Both the position numbers and the translations under genes were made by a program. From Antedon mediterranea (taxonomy: Eukaryota > Echinodermata > Crinoidea > Comatulida > Antedonidae), in contig NC_092673.1 in NCBI RefSeq assembly GCF_964355755.1, positions 1,431,001 through 1,495,000 of the forward strand: DNA of 64,000 nt. The letters run 5' to 3'. Positions 11,601-24,004 of the stretch are shown here, piece by piece. Numbering within the stretch: the first letter of the stretch is position 1; the number at the start of each line of letters is the position of its first letter. Below the pieces are notes generated by a model that did no database searches, was not told the origin of the DNA, and was given only the letters and a program-made list of their open reading frames with translations.

Positions 11601-13749
11601 TAAACTATTAAACCAGATCCATCTGCGGGGTCCGACGCATAGGCCTATTTTTAAATATTATTTATTTGTTGACCATGCACTACCTTTGAATCGGTGGCAC
11701 TTGTGACAAGAAACAAAACATAACAGAACATATTATTATATACCCTTAAGGTTGATCTAAGTGATATTAAATTAACATTTAAAGAAAATGTAATATACTT
11801 GAAAACGCCTGAACAGCAACAACGTTTTTTCTTTATAGATTGGACTGCAACTGACTATGGCCAAGAAATCACAGACAGCAACATTGTACTTCCTCTAGTG
11901 CTGCAATACCTGACTCCTCAAGTTGTCTCCATCATCGGTCTTGGAGCTGTCTGCGCCGCTGTGATGTCATCAGCTGATTCGTCACTTCTCTCGGCTAGCT
12001 CCATGTTTGCACGAAACATATACAAACTCCTAATAAGGCAAAATGTTAGTTTAACACATTCGTATAAACTGAATCAGTCAGAGATCTTCACGTTTTAGTA
12101 GTACAGCTCTCATCCATACGACCATCATGTTTAGGAAACAATATAAGAAATAAACATGACGTGTTTTGTAAAGGCCAACTCTGATAGCATCATACGACGA
12201 CGCCCGACAAAACGTCTTGACTCGTCGTTGGTGCTGTCTGAGTTGAATCCCGACGAGATGAGTCGTCTTGAAATAGCGTCGGGCGTAGTTTTTAGGTCGT
12301 CGCGAGAACTTTAAACAGGATTAATTTTCTTTCGACGATCGAGACGACTCGTCGGGCTTTGTCGTACGACGCTGTCTCAGTTGGCCTTTACATTTATAAA
12401 ATGTATATAGGCCTATTCCTTATACTGTGGGAAAACTTTTACTTGTTTGAAATATTTACAATGCGTATACTTTTTATTTTGAAGGCAAGCGAAACCGAAA
12501 TCATTTGGGTGATGAGGGCATCGGTGATAGTGTCTGGAGCAATCGCTACAACATTAGCGATTACTATCAACTCAATTTACGGGCTGTTCTACCTCTGTTC
12601 CGACTTTGTCTACGTCGTTTTGTTTCCACAACTCCTGTCCGTTGTGTACATCGAATTCACAAATACGTACGGCTCGCTCGCCGCCTATATAGTTGGACTT
12701 ACGTTACGACTCGGAGGCGGAGAACCACTGCTGAATCTCAACCCGTTTATAGAGTACCCGTATTTTGACAACGGTGAACAGTTGTTTCCGTTCAGAACAT
12801 TCTCTATGTTGTGTGCTTTAGCTACGCTGCTCCTTGTGTCCCTTCTCTTTCATTTCTTGTTCACAAAGAAAATACTCGACAAAAAATATGACATTTTTAA
12901 ATGTGTGACCAACGTGCCGCCAGCACCAGATCCAGTAATGTTAAATATGAAATCAATAGATGAAGATAGAAAAGATGGTTAGTATTATATACTATTTTGA
13001 ATCATAAGTTGTTAGGGACCCCTCATGAAACGTCACAAAATAAACATTAATACTCATTAGTAATATCCATATAAGGTGTGACGTAAGAATTGAGCTACCC
13101 GGATAGTTCTGATATCAATTAAATTTATTAAAGTAGTACCTCTAGAGATGAAATGCAAGGACGTAACGCAACGTAGTTGAGTTGGCCAATCACAAGCGAT
13201 GGATTATTCGAACGCTCGCTTGTCATTGGTTACACGCTTGCGTTGCGTTTACGTCCTTGAGTTGCGTCCTAGTGGGAACCAAGCTTAAGAAAGAGATAGA
13301 AATATACAGTAAAATCAGGAAAGAAATCAAAATGATATTTGAAAACAACATACATTTACAATAAACAATCACAGTTAAAATGTAGTGATGCTACTTGCAA
13401 TGTGTTGTTAATGATAATGAATATCCCTAATACTAACACATAGATAACGATTCAAAAACATCAACATTGAAGTTTGGTTCCCAATAGGACGCAACGCAAA
13501 GACGTAAACGCAACGCAAGCTAGTTTACCAATGACAAGCGACAGTTGAAATAATCCATCGCTTGTGATTGGTCAACTCACTTACATTTTGTTACGTCCTT
13601 GTGTTGCGTCTCTAGTGATGGGAACCAATTACCCTCTTGCTAAAATTACCGCTATTCTTTTTATAGATTTTGATTCTGAGGTTAGCGAGTCAAAGAACGA
13701 TACTGAGAAGGCTGGGATAGATAATCGTGGAGCTGAAATTGAATTGTAA
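8671..13749 (+). CDS. SLC5A7: High-affinity choline transporter, tandem copy 1 (nine exons)
   Basis: Exons 8671-8836, 9273-9380, 9592-9747, 10049-10197, 10388-10513, 11222-11375, 11839-12044, 12485-12977 and 13667-13749 join in frame with GT-AG borders to give 546 residues (human CHT1, from memory, is 580). The family is sodium- and chloride-dependent, has 13 membrane segments and imports choline at cholinergic terminals. Signature blocks are [94 protein letters not shown] and FPQLL. The cytoplasmic tail is shorter than in vertebrates and ends GAEIEL. The start is the first methionine before the first helix. Introns carry several MITEs. No stop or frameshift is seen, so it should be functional; transport specificity is inferred. 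Confidence 0.95.
10515..10760. mobile_element. Decayed fold-back/MITE sequence in intron 5 of SLC5A7 copy 1
   Basis: A hairpin-prone stretch (GACGCGCGCGTACAC opposite TGTACGCGCGCATGCAC) is followed at about 10690-10757 by GTCACATAAAGTTTGATAATGTAGACAGAGCT. That block is the right end of the family C MITE seen complete at 20758-20888. Confidence 0.55.
10955..11095. mobile_element. Degenerate family D MITE in intron 5 of SLC5A7 copy 1
   Basis: GTAGACGTAACGCAAATGAG and, about 100 bases on, a rough inverted counterpart (ATTTACGTTGCG, TTTGCGTTGCGTC) flank a copy of the GTTGACCAAT core. The same blocks form the better-preserved copies at 13141-13285 and 13473-13628. Confidence 0.55.
12169..12392. 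mobile_element. Family B MITE in intron 7 of SLC5A7 copy 1
   Basis: The left end TGTAAAGGCCAACTCTGA is matched by TCAGTTGGCCTTTACA at the right. The interior is rich in CGACGA and CGTCGT and is itself palindromic (ATCATACGACGACGCCCGAC opposite TCGGGCTTTGTCGTACGACG). The AAGGCCAA termini resemble family A, suggesting a related transposase. Confidence 0.8.
13141..13285. mobile_element. Family D MITE, first copy, intron 8 of SLC5A7 copy 1
   Basis: About 145 bp running from TCTAGAGATGAAATGCAAGG to CCTAGTGGGAACCAAG. The arms GCAAGGACGTAACGCAACG and CGTTGCGTTTACGTCCTTG are inverted repeats around a GGCCAATCACAAGCGATGG core. It is palindromic and shares its blocks with the next copy. Confidence 0.8.
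13473..13628. mobile_element. Family D MITE, second copy, intron 8 of SLC5A7 copy 1
   Basis: Runs from TTGGTTCCCAATAGGACGCA to GATGGGAACCAA, so the terminal TTGGTTCCCA is present at both ends in inverted form. It contains AAGACGTAAACGCAACGCAA and its inverted counterpart. It ends 39 bases before the last SLC5A7 exon, close to the branch and acceptor region. Confidence 0.85.
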
Positions 13750-14992
13750 ACATCTTGCGGAGAAGAAGTAGGGCCTACGTATTGTTATAATATACCAATA
13801 TGTTGCCAAACCTTTGATCGCTAATACGACATACTGATTGAAAAAGTTTATGATGGACGACATTGTTATTTCGGATCTTGATTTACGAAGACTATAATTA
13901 CTGATACTGATTTTATTGTCCATAGTAATATAAAATGGAAATACATTTGAAACTGGCATGAAATATAAAAAACAAAGAACAAAAAAAAAAAAGATTATAT
14001 TGTTCGTAAACATTACCTGCTAATAAAGTAACATGATAAGCAACACCAACATTCTTTTATTTCATATGCATCCAGCAGCGACTAAAAGGATAGATAAACT
14101 GTTATCATTTATCGTGCTTATAAAGTCTCATTTGAGGCTTAGCGAGTGGAGTTACAACACTGGATCCTGAGAAGGCAAGCACGTTAACCACCAAGCTATA
14201 GCTCTACTGTTGTTTTGTGTCTAATGATTCGATATAGGCCTATAGCATTTTGATTTAATTTTCAAATTATTTTAATTTACCGACATTGGCTCTATGTGTA
14301 AGTCTAGAGATAGGACCATGTGCTCTCCAGTTAGCGCACGAATAATAAAAAGAAAATACTGTAAAGTAACTGAATCAATAATTTTAAAAAAGTAACATAA
14401 AACGTTAATGATTAAAACTCATAAACATGATTGTTTGTCAAATGAACATACTAATGGTAAAATGTAAAATAACGTTCAAGGAAACTAAATTATGTTTAAA
14501 ACTTTAAACGACTCCAGAATATACTATGAGAACTAATCGATATATACTAAGCGTATTCTCACTGATATGCGTGCGTCGTATGAGCAAGGCTCGAATTTGC
14601 GACTCTCGTAATTAAATATCACGTAGGCCCTATTACGAGATTAAATGAGATGAGAGTTTAGTGTGAGTGTACCGTGTGGTCGTACTGTTTTCTAGTAGAA
14701 GGGTTAGAAAAATAGAAAACTACCGTCAAGTGAAAAGTTAATACGATCAAATAAAGAACGAAATAAACATAACAAAACAGAAAACTAGTCCATACTGCAA
14801 AGAATTTATTTAAACGCCGCACCATGAGAGGCCTGGATGTGCTTTAAAATAGTTAGGTCCCTGGGGATTTGTCTGCTGCCGCCAGCGTTTAGTTATGCCA
14901 TACATTATTACTGTAACGATACAATCGCACAGGTTCATTCAGCAGTGTTGTGTGTGTTGAGTTAAACCAAAAAGTTTGATACAAATTACAAA
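13750..14992. other. Intergenic spacer between the tandem choline transporter genes
   Basis: About 1.2 kb with no gene seen. It must hold the 3' UTR of copy 1 and the promoter of copy 2. A degenerate tRNA-derived sequence lies at 14141-14206 on the minus strand. Confidence 0.5.
14141..14206 (-). repeat. Degenerate tRNA-derived SINE head
   Basis: On the minus strand TAGCTTGGTGG resembles a polymerase III box A and is followed by TTAACGTGCTTGCC. GTTGTAACTCC resembles box B (GTTCGAATCC), about 35 bases on. The spacing and order are tRNA-like, but the stems do not close, so this is a relic and not a tRNA gene. Confidence 0.5.
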
Positions 14993-17900
14993 ATGGCTGT
15001 AAATTGGGGAGGATTGGTTGGTGTTATTATATTCTATGGCATAATACTAGCAATTGGTCTTTATGCCTCAAGAAGAATTAAAGATAAGACTTCTATGGAA
15101 GATGTAATGCTTGCAGGAAGAAATATTGGATTGTTTGTTGGTATATTCACCATGACTGGTAAGTACCTAAATCCTAAAAGTTACATTTACACTAGGCCTA
15201 GTTATTTTCTTATCTTATAAAAACCTTAACTATAATATCGATGTGTATTTTACGTTTTGCTAACACTGTTTTTACGTTCTTTAATGTTAAAAAATAGAGT
15301 TAGCAAATCGGATTAAGCCATTATTAATAGCTGAACTTAAGCATCGAATCCGGCTTTGTTATATTGGTCACATCTGCTAAAGAATATAACCGTTAAGTAT
15401 CTAATCTGACCTTCTTAATGTAGAATTTCTTGAAGGTCAAGGCGTAACGTAGTAAAGCTTGTTTTTGTTGCATCGGTGCAATAAATAATTGCTTGTTTAA
15501 CGGTATATTAATCAAAATCTGACATTTTGTACTTTTATTTTCTTGTTATATTATATTTTGTTCAGTTCAGTACAAATTTTTGTCACGCTTTGGAAAAAGA
15601 TCTATATACTGACATTGAATTAGTTCAATATGTGGAGCAAAATAAAGTTAAGGGTTCGGAGAAAAAAATAAGGAAAATGTACATGGATCTTATGTTAGTC
15701 TTTAAATGTGTGTACCTTTAGACGACGTGGAAACTTAGACAAATGTAATACTTTTAATAGACAAACGTAACAACTTATTGACAAACTTAATAATGTATAG
15801 ACAAACGTAATAACTTACAAACAAACGTAATAACTTATAGACATGATTTTGCAAATGTGATATTTTACCAACCACACCCACCGCAAACTGACCTAATATT
15901 ATCGTAATCTCTTAAACTTAACTTTTATGCTCTGAATAATTATCTATTTTTCATTCATAAATATTAATAATTATTATTATTATTATTATTATTAGTGTTA
16001 TTATTATTATTATTATTATTAGTGTTATTATTATTATTATTATTACAGCTACTTGGGTTGGTGGAGGTTTTATAAACGGTACTGCTGAGGCGGTACATAG
16101 CAATGGACTAGTATGGGCACAGGCCCCTTGGGGCTACTCATGTAGCTTGATTGTAGGTATGTACATTTTATTTTAATCGGCGTTATTATTTATTAATATA
16201 TATTTTTCTAACTAGATTTTCACAACTATTTCAACGAATTTTATTCTTATTTTTCTCCATTTAGTTTAAATATAGACGTGTCATATCTGGAAATATAATT
16301 GAAATCAATTACCGTATAACGCCATTTTTCGTTTTCAGTAACATTTCAAAATATGATAACCTACACTAGTACACATTGTGTACACTATAGTTTTTCTTGT
16401 TGCTTACAAAATGTTGACGCGAATGTGCTATTTGACACCTTTGTTTGCAAAGAGCCACCTTAAAATGTAAACTTTGTTTTAAGTTTAATTTTTTAAACGC
16501 TTACCGGTATTTCAAATTTAAGGTGGACGATTTTTTGCTAAGAAAATGAGAGAAAGTGGCTACGTGACCATGCTGGACCCATTCCAGAAGAAGTTTGGTA
16601 AACGAATGGGTGGAATGTTGTTTTTACCTGCTCTTTCTGGAGAACTATTCTGGTCAAGTGCAATTCTCGCAGCTCTTGGTAAGGCTCTGTCTACAATATC
16701 AAACTTTATGCGACACAAAAAAAATGCGATGTGCCCATATACCATATACCATATTTAAGCATATCGCTACCATATTTGGTCACATCACAGTTTTTTGTCA
16801 AAGTTTAATAGTGACTCGACGGAACATAAGATGAAGTTCCAAACTTAAAGGTGGGCCATATCAAGAGTACTAGGTATGGAACTTAAAGATGGGCCATATC
16901 AAGATGGGCCATATCAAGATGGGGCATATCAAGATGGGGCATATCAAGATGGGGCATATCAAGTTGTACTAGGTCTAGAATGAAATCATACTTTATTTTA
17001 AAACCTTTAATTATATTCTAGGATCCACATTCAGTGTCATTTTGGATATCAACAAAACAGCATCTATAATCATATCTGCTTGTATTGCTATGTTCTATAC
17101 ACTGTTTGGAGGACTTTACTCCGTGGCATACACTGATGTTGTCCAGTTGTCATGCATTGGTCTTGGCTTGGTGAGTATTTAATTCAAACCAAACATTAAT
17201 CCATACTTGCCATCACCCCACCTTCAATACACATATGCATCGACGAAAGATTATTTATTATTTAATTGAAAATCAACGAGTTCTTCCAGAAAATCCAAAA
17301 CAAAATATTGTTCTTTAACAATAATTAATCCTTGCCATGTTTGTATCATAATTGATTTGATCCAATGGTTGACGGAGTGCGATAACCACATCTTTGTTTT
17401 AATCCAAGATTTTCCAATTTGTTCAATATAAAAATGTACTTATGGTATGATATATAATTTCTGAACTTGCCTGTCCAATTGCAAAAGTCTGTCAATTTAT
17501 ATACATAATACTATATACATCCTACACCTTTCTAAATATAGAATTGAGTCAAGTCAACCGACTCATTCAACAAAGGACGAATTCATAATTCTGATAATGC
17601 AAATGGCGTCTGCATAATCCTAATCTTTCCTATAACATGACTAATGAAAACGTGTAACATTATAGCATTTAAAAAAATGTATCATTATAAATATCAGTAT
17701 GTTGTTTTTATACATAATCTATTCTACCATACCTCTAAAACACCAGAAGATTATCTTTATTGGACCACAAATAGGAATATATAATTTAAATTGACAATTT
17801 ACACATTGAGTGCATTTATTTTTAATGTAAAGATGGCGTCTATCCTCTGGTTGTTCATAACAATTCGTTTTGCTTTGAATTACCATTGCTAATCGAATTC

Positions 17901-20900
17901 ACAGTCGATACTCATGTATACAATGGTTTAACAAAAACACAATACACGATGTTGTTGTATTTCCGCGTCGAGTATTACGCTATTCATATTAAACAGAGCG
18001 TTACGTTTGTTTGTTGACAATACTTTCTCCTACTACCACTATTATTAGTTAAAAATCCAACCGCCATAACATTCAAAACGTTAATAACAAAGTTTACATT
18101 TTAGTGTCATTCCAGCAACGAATGTTGGATTGGGGAGGTGGTGCATACTTTCCGATCCTTCGTTCCACATGTGTGTACGTTGATCAATTTTAACTCCATA
18201 TCATAATATTTAGGCCACTAATTCATGGTGTGGCAAATTTCAGAAGCGATGCTTGGCCTACTTTTTTGACATACCAAATTGTTGAATCTGGACTGGTTTA
18301 ATGCTCGTGGTGGCCGATTTCCAAAAGGCGGTGGTCTTAAAACAATATACTGATGTACATCATTTGTTTGATTAGAAAATACAAATTTCCCCAATTTTTT
18401 CCATGAGCTCATAAATCTTAATGGCCTTAGTGCTAATCTAGCATCAGTAGGCCCTTAATCCAGATATCGGATGCTGGTAAGATTATCCAATTAAATGGGT
18501 CAACTATCCGGTTTAACATTTACAGCAATCCGGAGCTTATTTCTCAGCATTCACTACTTGTCTTTGAAAAAAAAACAACATTACCAACGTATGGCCAAGT
18601 GCTAAATTAATAGATATATTCAATATGGTTGAATAAAAGAGCGATTATTAACGTCATTATTGCGTACCCTGTGCATTGGTATTTTGTGAGAGAAAATGAC
18701 AATAATGCATAACCATTGGATTTCCGCCATCTTTACATATTAAATGATAATTTCTGTGCATCTCATAATGAATGACAATATATTCTAGTTTGTTATTGTT
18801 ATATTATTATTATTATGGCAAAATTGGCACATGCGCAGACTATGCTATGTCAACTATTATTATTATTTGTTATTGTTGTAACATAGCTGAGTTACTTTTA
18901 GAGCATTACACGTCTACAATACAGATATCCGTTGAAAGAGGAGTTGGGAACTGCAGACGGTTCCAGAAGTAAACTTCTCGGTGTGTGGGACAGATAAGTG
19001 CTCAACTTGTCCGGCATCGTTTGGCCAAAAGACCAACGTTTGTTTATTATACTGTCTTTTAGTATTAGTATCTCTAATAATCGCTTAAAACATCTTGAAT
19101 AAAATGCTTGTCGTCGGCGAAGTATAGCTTTAGGATTAATTATGAAGATGAGTGGACAACTAAAACCACTCCAGACATTGTGAACTTTTAAAGAATTACT
19201 GAATAATTATCTAAAATCTATAATTATGGTGTTTTTTCCTCTTTAAAACTACAAAATATCACTCAAGACGACAAGCATTTTATCATATTTATGTTATTTT
19301 TTAAGTGAACCAAATTCAGTAATTTAATGCTTTGTCTTATAATTAATGTTTTGTCTTATAATATGTATGTTAACCTAACTTGCCATCTATAATATTGAAG
19401 ATTACAACATTATTGTTATAGCTACTGACACGAGTACATAAAAATGACACACTAGGCCCTATTGAGGGTTCATGCAGTTTTTTGTCTTCATAGCGTCAAT
19501 GATATTTTATGTTGCCTAGAAAGACACTAAAAACATGAATGTGTCGTAATGTACTATAAATAGAACAGATACATAAAAATTAAAGTTATATTCAACATCG
19601 TTCCCGGAAACTAAAACTAAAATTGAATTAGTGATGGCGCCTTCTAAACACGTCGACCTTGGCATTATTATTTAATTTGCATGCGAATAAAATAAAAATA
19701 GGAAATGATTCTAAAGATTTACAAAAATAACTTTAACAACTTTTTTTGTCTGAAGTCTACAATTTCCATTTTGTTTATAATAGTTCTTTTGTGTCATCCA
19801 TAGTGGTTGTCAATCCCGTTTGCCTTTACAAATGAACACGTGAGCAGCATCTCCCTCACCAAAGAGGATTGGCTTGGAAGCTGGGATAGTAGGAAGAGCG
19901 GAATATGGGTTGACTATGGCTTTCTTCTGGTAGGCAACTCTTCTGCTGTTCAGCCACAATATATAATTAGTTTAGCCTAAATATACAGAATATAGGCTTA
20001 CAGAACATAAAGTAATAAATATAATTGTGTTCGTAGAATTAGCAATGGAATCACGAGCTTATATATATTAAGCCTATAAAGTATACAAAAGTATTTTGTC
20101 TTTTGTAGATTTTCGGAGGAATACCATGGCAGGTGTATTTCCAGCGCGTATTGTCTGCAAAAACCGCTCGATACGCGCAGATCCTTTCTTACACTGCCGG
20201 TGCTGGATGCATGTTTATGACTATACCGTCGATCTTAATTGGTGCCCTAGGAGCAAGCACAGGTGAGCAACATTAAAAGAGTTAACCATAGTTTGCACTC
20301 GAAAACTTCAGTTTGCAAAAAAAAACTTTAGCAGAAAAAAGAATCAATAAATTGGTAAAGTTAGATTGAATAACTGTGGTAAACTAGGTTAAATTAAGCA
20401 CATGGACAAGCACCTTTGAGCCACAGTATTGGCACATTAGTAGATATATACTGTACACATTGTGGTATAGATTTGCCGTGGATTTGTATTTGTATATTAT
20501 AAATTATCTTTTTTTTCAGATTGGGAAGCAACTGATTATGGACGAAACGCAACCGATAGTAGCCTTATCCTACCACTAGTGCTGCAATACCTTACACCTC
20601 AAGGCGTCTCCATCATCGGCCTTGGGGCTGTCTGTGCCGCTGTCATGTCTTCAGCCGATTCTTCTCTTCTCTCCGCTAGTTCCATGTTTTCCCGTAATGT
20701 TTACAAGCTACTTATAAGACAAGACGTAAATATATTTATTTATATATAGCCAGCTAAAGCTCTGTCTACCAAACTATTGAAGTTAAAAAGTGTGATAATA
20801 CCGAAATATGGTACTGATATGACATCTTGTCCATATTGGGCACATCACATTTTTTTGTCACATAAAGTTTGATAGTGTAAACAGAGCTAAGAAATTTAGT

Positions 20901-23202
20901 TTAAAATAGTATATAAAGAATCTTAAAGAAACATGTTTGTGGACCCATAAAAAACTTTTTCTGAATGTTGTGTGAAACGATTTCTTTTTTTTAGGCAAGT
21001 GAACGGGAGATCCTGTTGATAATGAGATGTTCGATTCTGGTGGCAGGTGCCATTGCTACTACACTAGCTATCACTATCGATTCAATCTACGGCCTCTTCC
21101 ATCTTTGTTCCGACTTTGTCTACGTCATTTTATTCCCTCAACTTCTCTGTGTTGTGTACGTCGAGTTCGCAAATACTTACGGTTCCATTTGTGCTTACTT
21201 CATTGGTTTACTGTTACGACTCGGAGGTGGTGAAGAGATCCTTGGTCTGAAGTCATTTATAAAATATCCATATTACGATGAAGCAGAAGATCTCCAGCTA
21301 TTCCCGTTCCGTACGTTTTCTATGCTCATCTCGCTTGGAACACTGCTGTCCGTGTCTTACCTAACTCGCTACCTTTTCACTAAGGAGATTTTAGCCAAAG
21401 AGTACGATGTTTTGAGATGTGTAACTAACCAACCGGATCCAGAAGATGCTCCTAAAATTACAATGAAAACAATAGGTAGGTTCCACATTCTTTATACCAA
21501 AATTTACTTTTTATTTTGGCCTTTTGTTACCTTGCACATGTTTTCTTTATTTAATCTTTATTTGTTGGATGTCAAGTATTACACACCGAGTTCGGATATT
21601 GTGTTTAGTAGGCTAAACAAAGTAAATTGACTTTTCTTTAAATTTATTTCTTGTTTAACGTACGTTTTATTAAATACTGTGTCTTGTTTTTAATCTTTAT
21701 CATATTTTGTATGTTATTTTTTTGCTTGTGGTATGCGTATTTTTTCAAAGTGAAATCCCAACTAAGTTATAAGTTATTTTATCGGCTTTGTAGAGAATAA
21801 AGAAAGTTTCCAGGCACAGATGCTTCTATAATTTATGGTTTGAACCAGGTGACTCTTTTATTTATCAAAATGCACTGGAATAAAAATCATCATATATAAT
21901 AGCCATCAATGGATGTGAAGACATCATTTATCACAATCAACTATTACCGTATACTGCCCCCATATGTGTTTGTCTTTATTCATTGAATTTCACACTTCAC
22001 GCATGTATGATTAAACACAATTATTATTATTTACACTGCATATCTAAAGGCTTTTTTATTCACTTTCTTGCCTTTCGTACAATAGAAACTATTCAGATAC
22101 CGCAAATGCATTTTGTTTGTCAAACTAATTTGAAGATGGAACACTCTACGCCCAAATTGCATGCACAAATCTGTGAAGTGCAATTATTATTTTTGGTCAC
22201 CGCAGCGTCATTTTGACGATATCTGCGCGCGCGTGCGTACAAAGGTGAAATTGAGGGTGAAAAAAGTCGCATCCAATAGAAAATAGGCCTTCATTAAAAT
22301 CGCATGTGCGATTTGTGGAGTTAGCTGTATAGCGTTATAAAGTCAGGATCTCTGTAATTGCAAAACTTGTTTTCACTCTCTCATATAATAATAAAGCATG
22401 CTGCATAATTCACCCATGGAGGTATAAAATAGATACCTCCATGATTCACCGACCTTCACAATCATACAATGTAACTCTCACACTTCACAGTAATGCACCA
22501 CCCCGTTTAGTCATGGTTTGTGACGTCATTCCACAATTCTTAACAAACTCATGTTAAAATATAATTGTACTAATCGCATGGATATTTGTATCAATTTCCG
22601 CGTAACTTTTTATGCAAACGTAAATCACAATTGTTATTCCCATAATCGGCCACCTTGTTGTTGGCAAATTCCTCTTTGGATAAATGTAAATGTGATCTCA
22701 AAAGAGTTCCGGGAGCAAAACAAATCATATAATCTGCCAACTTCTACCGCAATTCATTTAAGTTCATTCATTCATATTGTGTGATTGTATTGTAGGTGTG
22801 ATTGTATTGTAGGTGTGATTGTATTGTAGTTGTAATAGGACGAACACCTACTCGTTAAAATATGACATGCTTGTCCCAAGAAGCCATAATACCTATACCA
22901 AGCCTCATTGGTCAACAAAATACTGAGTTGTTTGCACAGTTTATATTTGATTGTAGTCGAACACCTACTCGTTCAAATATGACTATTCTTTTCTCCTAAA
23001 TCCCCCACATTTCCTCAAAAAATGGATGTTATAAATAGTTAGGCCTAATAGCCCAAGGCTGGAATTAATATTTGTTTTTCCCTCTTTTTTTTTAGAGTTT
23101 GACAACGAAATACCTGAATTAAAAGATGGAGAAAAACCAAAGGGTGTTTATAATGGAAATTTCAATGGCATGGTGAACCCTGGTGCTGAGATTGAGTTTT
23201 AA
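14993..23202 (+). CDS. SLC5A7: High-affinity choline transporter, tandem copy 2 (nine exons)
   Basis: Exons 14993-15158, 16049-16156, 16523-16678, 17022-17170, 19804-19929, 20109-20262, 20520-20725, 20995-21475 and 23096-23202 join in frame to give 550 residues. Exons 1-7 have exactly the lengths of copy 1 (166, 108, 156, 149, 126, 154, 206) and all phases agree, so the two are tandem duplicates. Family signatures are kept: [61 protein letters not shown] and [20 protein letters not shown]. The tail after the last helix differs most between copies but again ends GAEIE plus a bulky hydrophobic residue (F). Intron 4 is 2.6 kb and intron 8 is 1.6 kb; an open frame reads into intron 8 to 21630 but bypasses the conserved last exon. 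No disabling change is seen. Confidence 0.95.
15966..16046. repeat. ATT/TTA microsatellite abutting an exon 2 acceptor
   Basis: An almost pure TTA/ATT repeat with two AGTG interruptions runs right up to the CAG acceptor of exon 2 of SLC5A7 copy 2 (exon starts 16049). It replaces the usual polypyrimidine tract. Confidence 0.85.
16684..16830. mobile_element. Family C MITE in intron 3 of SLC5A7 copy 2
   Basis: Begins GCTCTGTCTACAATATCAAA, includes GCGATGTGCCCATATACC, and closes with CACATCACAGTTTTTTGTCA and AAAGTTTAATAGTG. These blocks recur in inverted order, as in the copy at 20758-20888. Confidence 0.65.
16885..16975. repeat. 15-bp minisatellite, about six units
   Basis: Unit AAGATGGGGCATATC, with the first two copies reading AAGATGGGCCATATC. 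It lies in intron 3 of SLC5A7 copy 2, 46 bases upstream of exon 4. Confidence 0.85.
20758..20888. mobile_element. Family C MITE in intron 7 of SLC5A7 copy 2
   Basis: Terminal AGCTCTGTCTAC is matched by GTAAACAGAGCT at the right. Inside are GGGCACATCACATTTTTTTG and CACATAAAGTTTGATAGTG, shared with the copies at 16684-16830 and 10690-10757. It starts 32 bases after exon 7. Confidence 0.75.
22416..22442. repeat. Short perfect hairpin in intron 8 of SLC5A7 copy 2
   Basis: ATGGAGGTAT (22416-22425) and its complement ATACCTCCAT (22433-22442) are separated by seven bases. The flanks TTCACCC and TGATTCACC hint at a slightly longer element. Confidence 0.7.
22779..22832. repeat. 17-bp tandem repeat, three units
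   Basis: Unit GTGTGATTGTATTGTAG repeated three times with one change in the last copy, in intron 8 of SLC5A7 copy 2. Confidence 0.8.
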
Positions 23203-23590
23203 TCAAACCACCAGCCGCTAAGTATGTCATTTCTGTCTTGCAGTTCAGTGCAGACCACCACCGTTGGGGGCGCGCATACAGAGCGGGAGTTCTGCACTTA
23301 CGGTTTGATAACTGTGACATTATTGTCTCAAATTGTTTTATGCGAAATTGTAAATATATATATATATATTATTTTTCCTCCTGCCAGGGAGATTACTCGA
23401 ATACATAGAATTGCAATAAGTAGATTTAAATAAGTATGCATGTTTGGTGAATGTAGTACTGTACTTAGTAGTAGTGTATAAAAAAAACCAAATAATACTT
23501 ATCCATGTGTGTTTTAACCCTACTACCTATTATAAATTATCCATGGCCTTAACATACCCTCGCACACATCGCTGATATTTAAGTTTTACA

Positions 23591-23836
23591 AATAAATGTA
23601 TATTGATTTATACTGTTTTGAATTCTCATTTTTCCAGATTTCAATAATCAATCTTAAGCCACGTTTACACTGACAAAACATTTGCTTGCAATTTTTTGTT
23701 GTAAAAACACTGATTCCAATTCTTCAATGTGTCTCCGGTATACATCTTGTAACAGAATGCGCACAATATTCGTATTTGTTTTGTGTAAATTAATGTACTG
23801 TATATAGAATCATGATATTATGAATTTGTTAATAAA
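23591..23836 (+). terminator. Candidate polyadenylation signals of SLC5A7 copy 2
   Basis: AATAAA occurs at 23591-23596 and again at 23831-23836, about 390 and 630 bases after the stop codon. The second is followed by a T- and GT-rich stretch. It lies at the start of a 128-bp block that is duplicated in the actin gene. Confidence 0.5.
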
Positions 23837-23952
23837 GTTGTTTTGCTTTCTTCTTAAAAGTTTTTTATCTTCTATTTAATGTCAAAGATCTATCAGCTGA
23901 TGATATACAATCTTTGGTTATGTTATACCACGCCCACTGATAAAGCACGTGA
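23825..23952. repeat. 128-bp block duplicated into actin intron 2
   Basis: From TTTGTTAATAAAGTTG to GATAAAGCACGTGA this block matches 25621-25744 almost base for base, with a few substitutions and a 4-bp deletion in the intronic copy. It includes the distal AATAAA downstream of SLC5A7 copy 2 and CACGTG-containing DNA upstream of actin. Confidence 0.9.
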
Positions 23953-24004
23953 CGGTAACTTTGAACCAATGACGTTTAAGGAGATTACGCGACCCGTTTT
24001 CTGA

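Noticed and set aside
21476-21630. Alternative C-terminus of SLC5A7 copy 2 by reading into intron 8
   Set aside because: Exon 9 splices in frame and its GAEIE ending is conserved with copy 1; the read-through tail is not.
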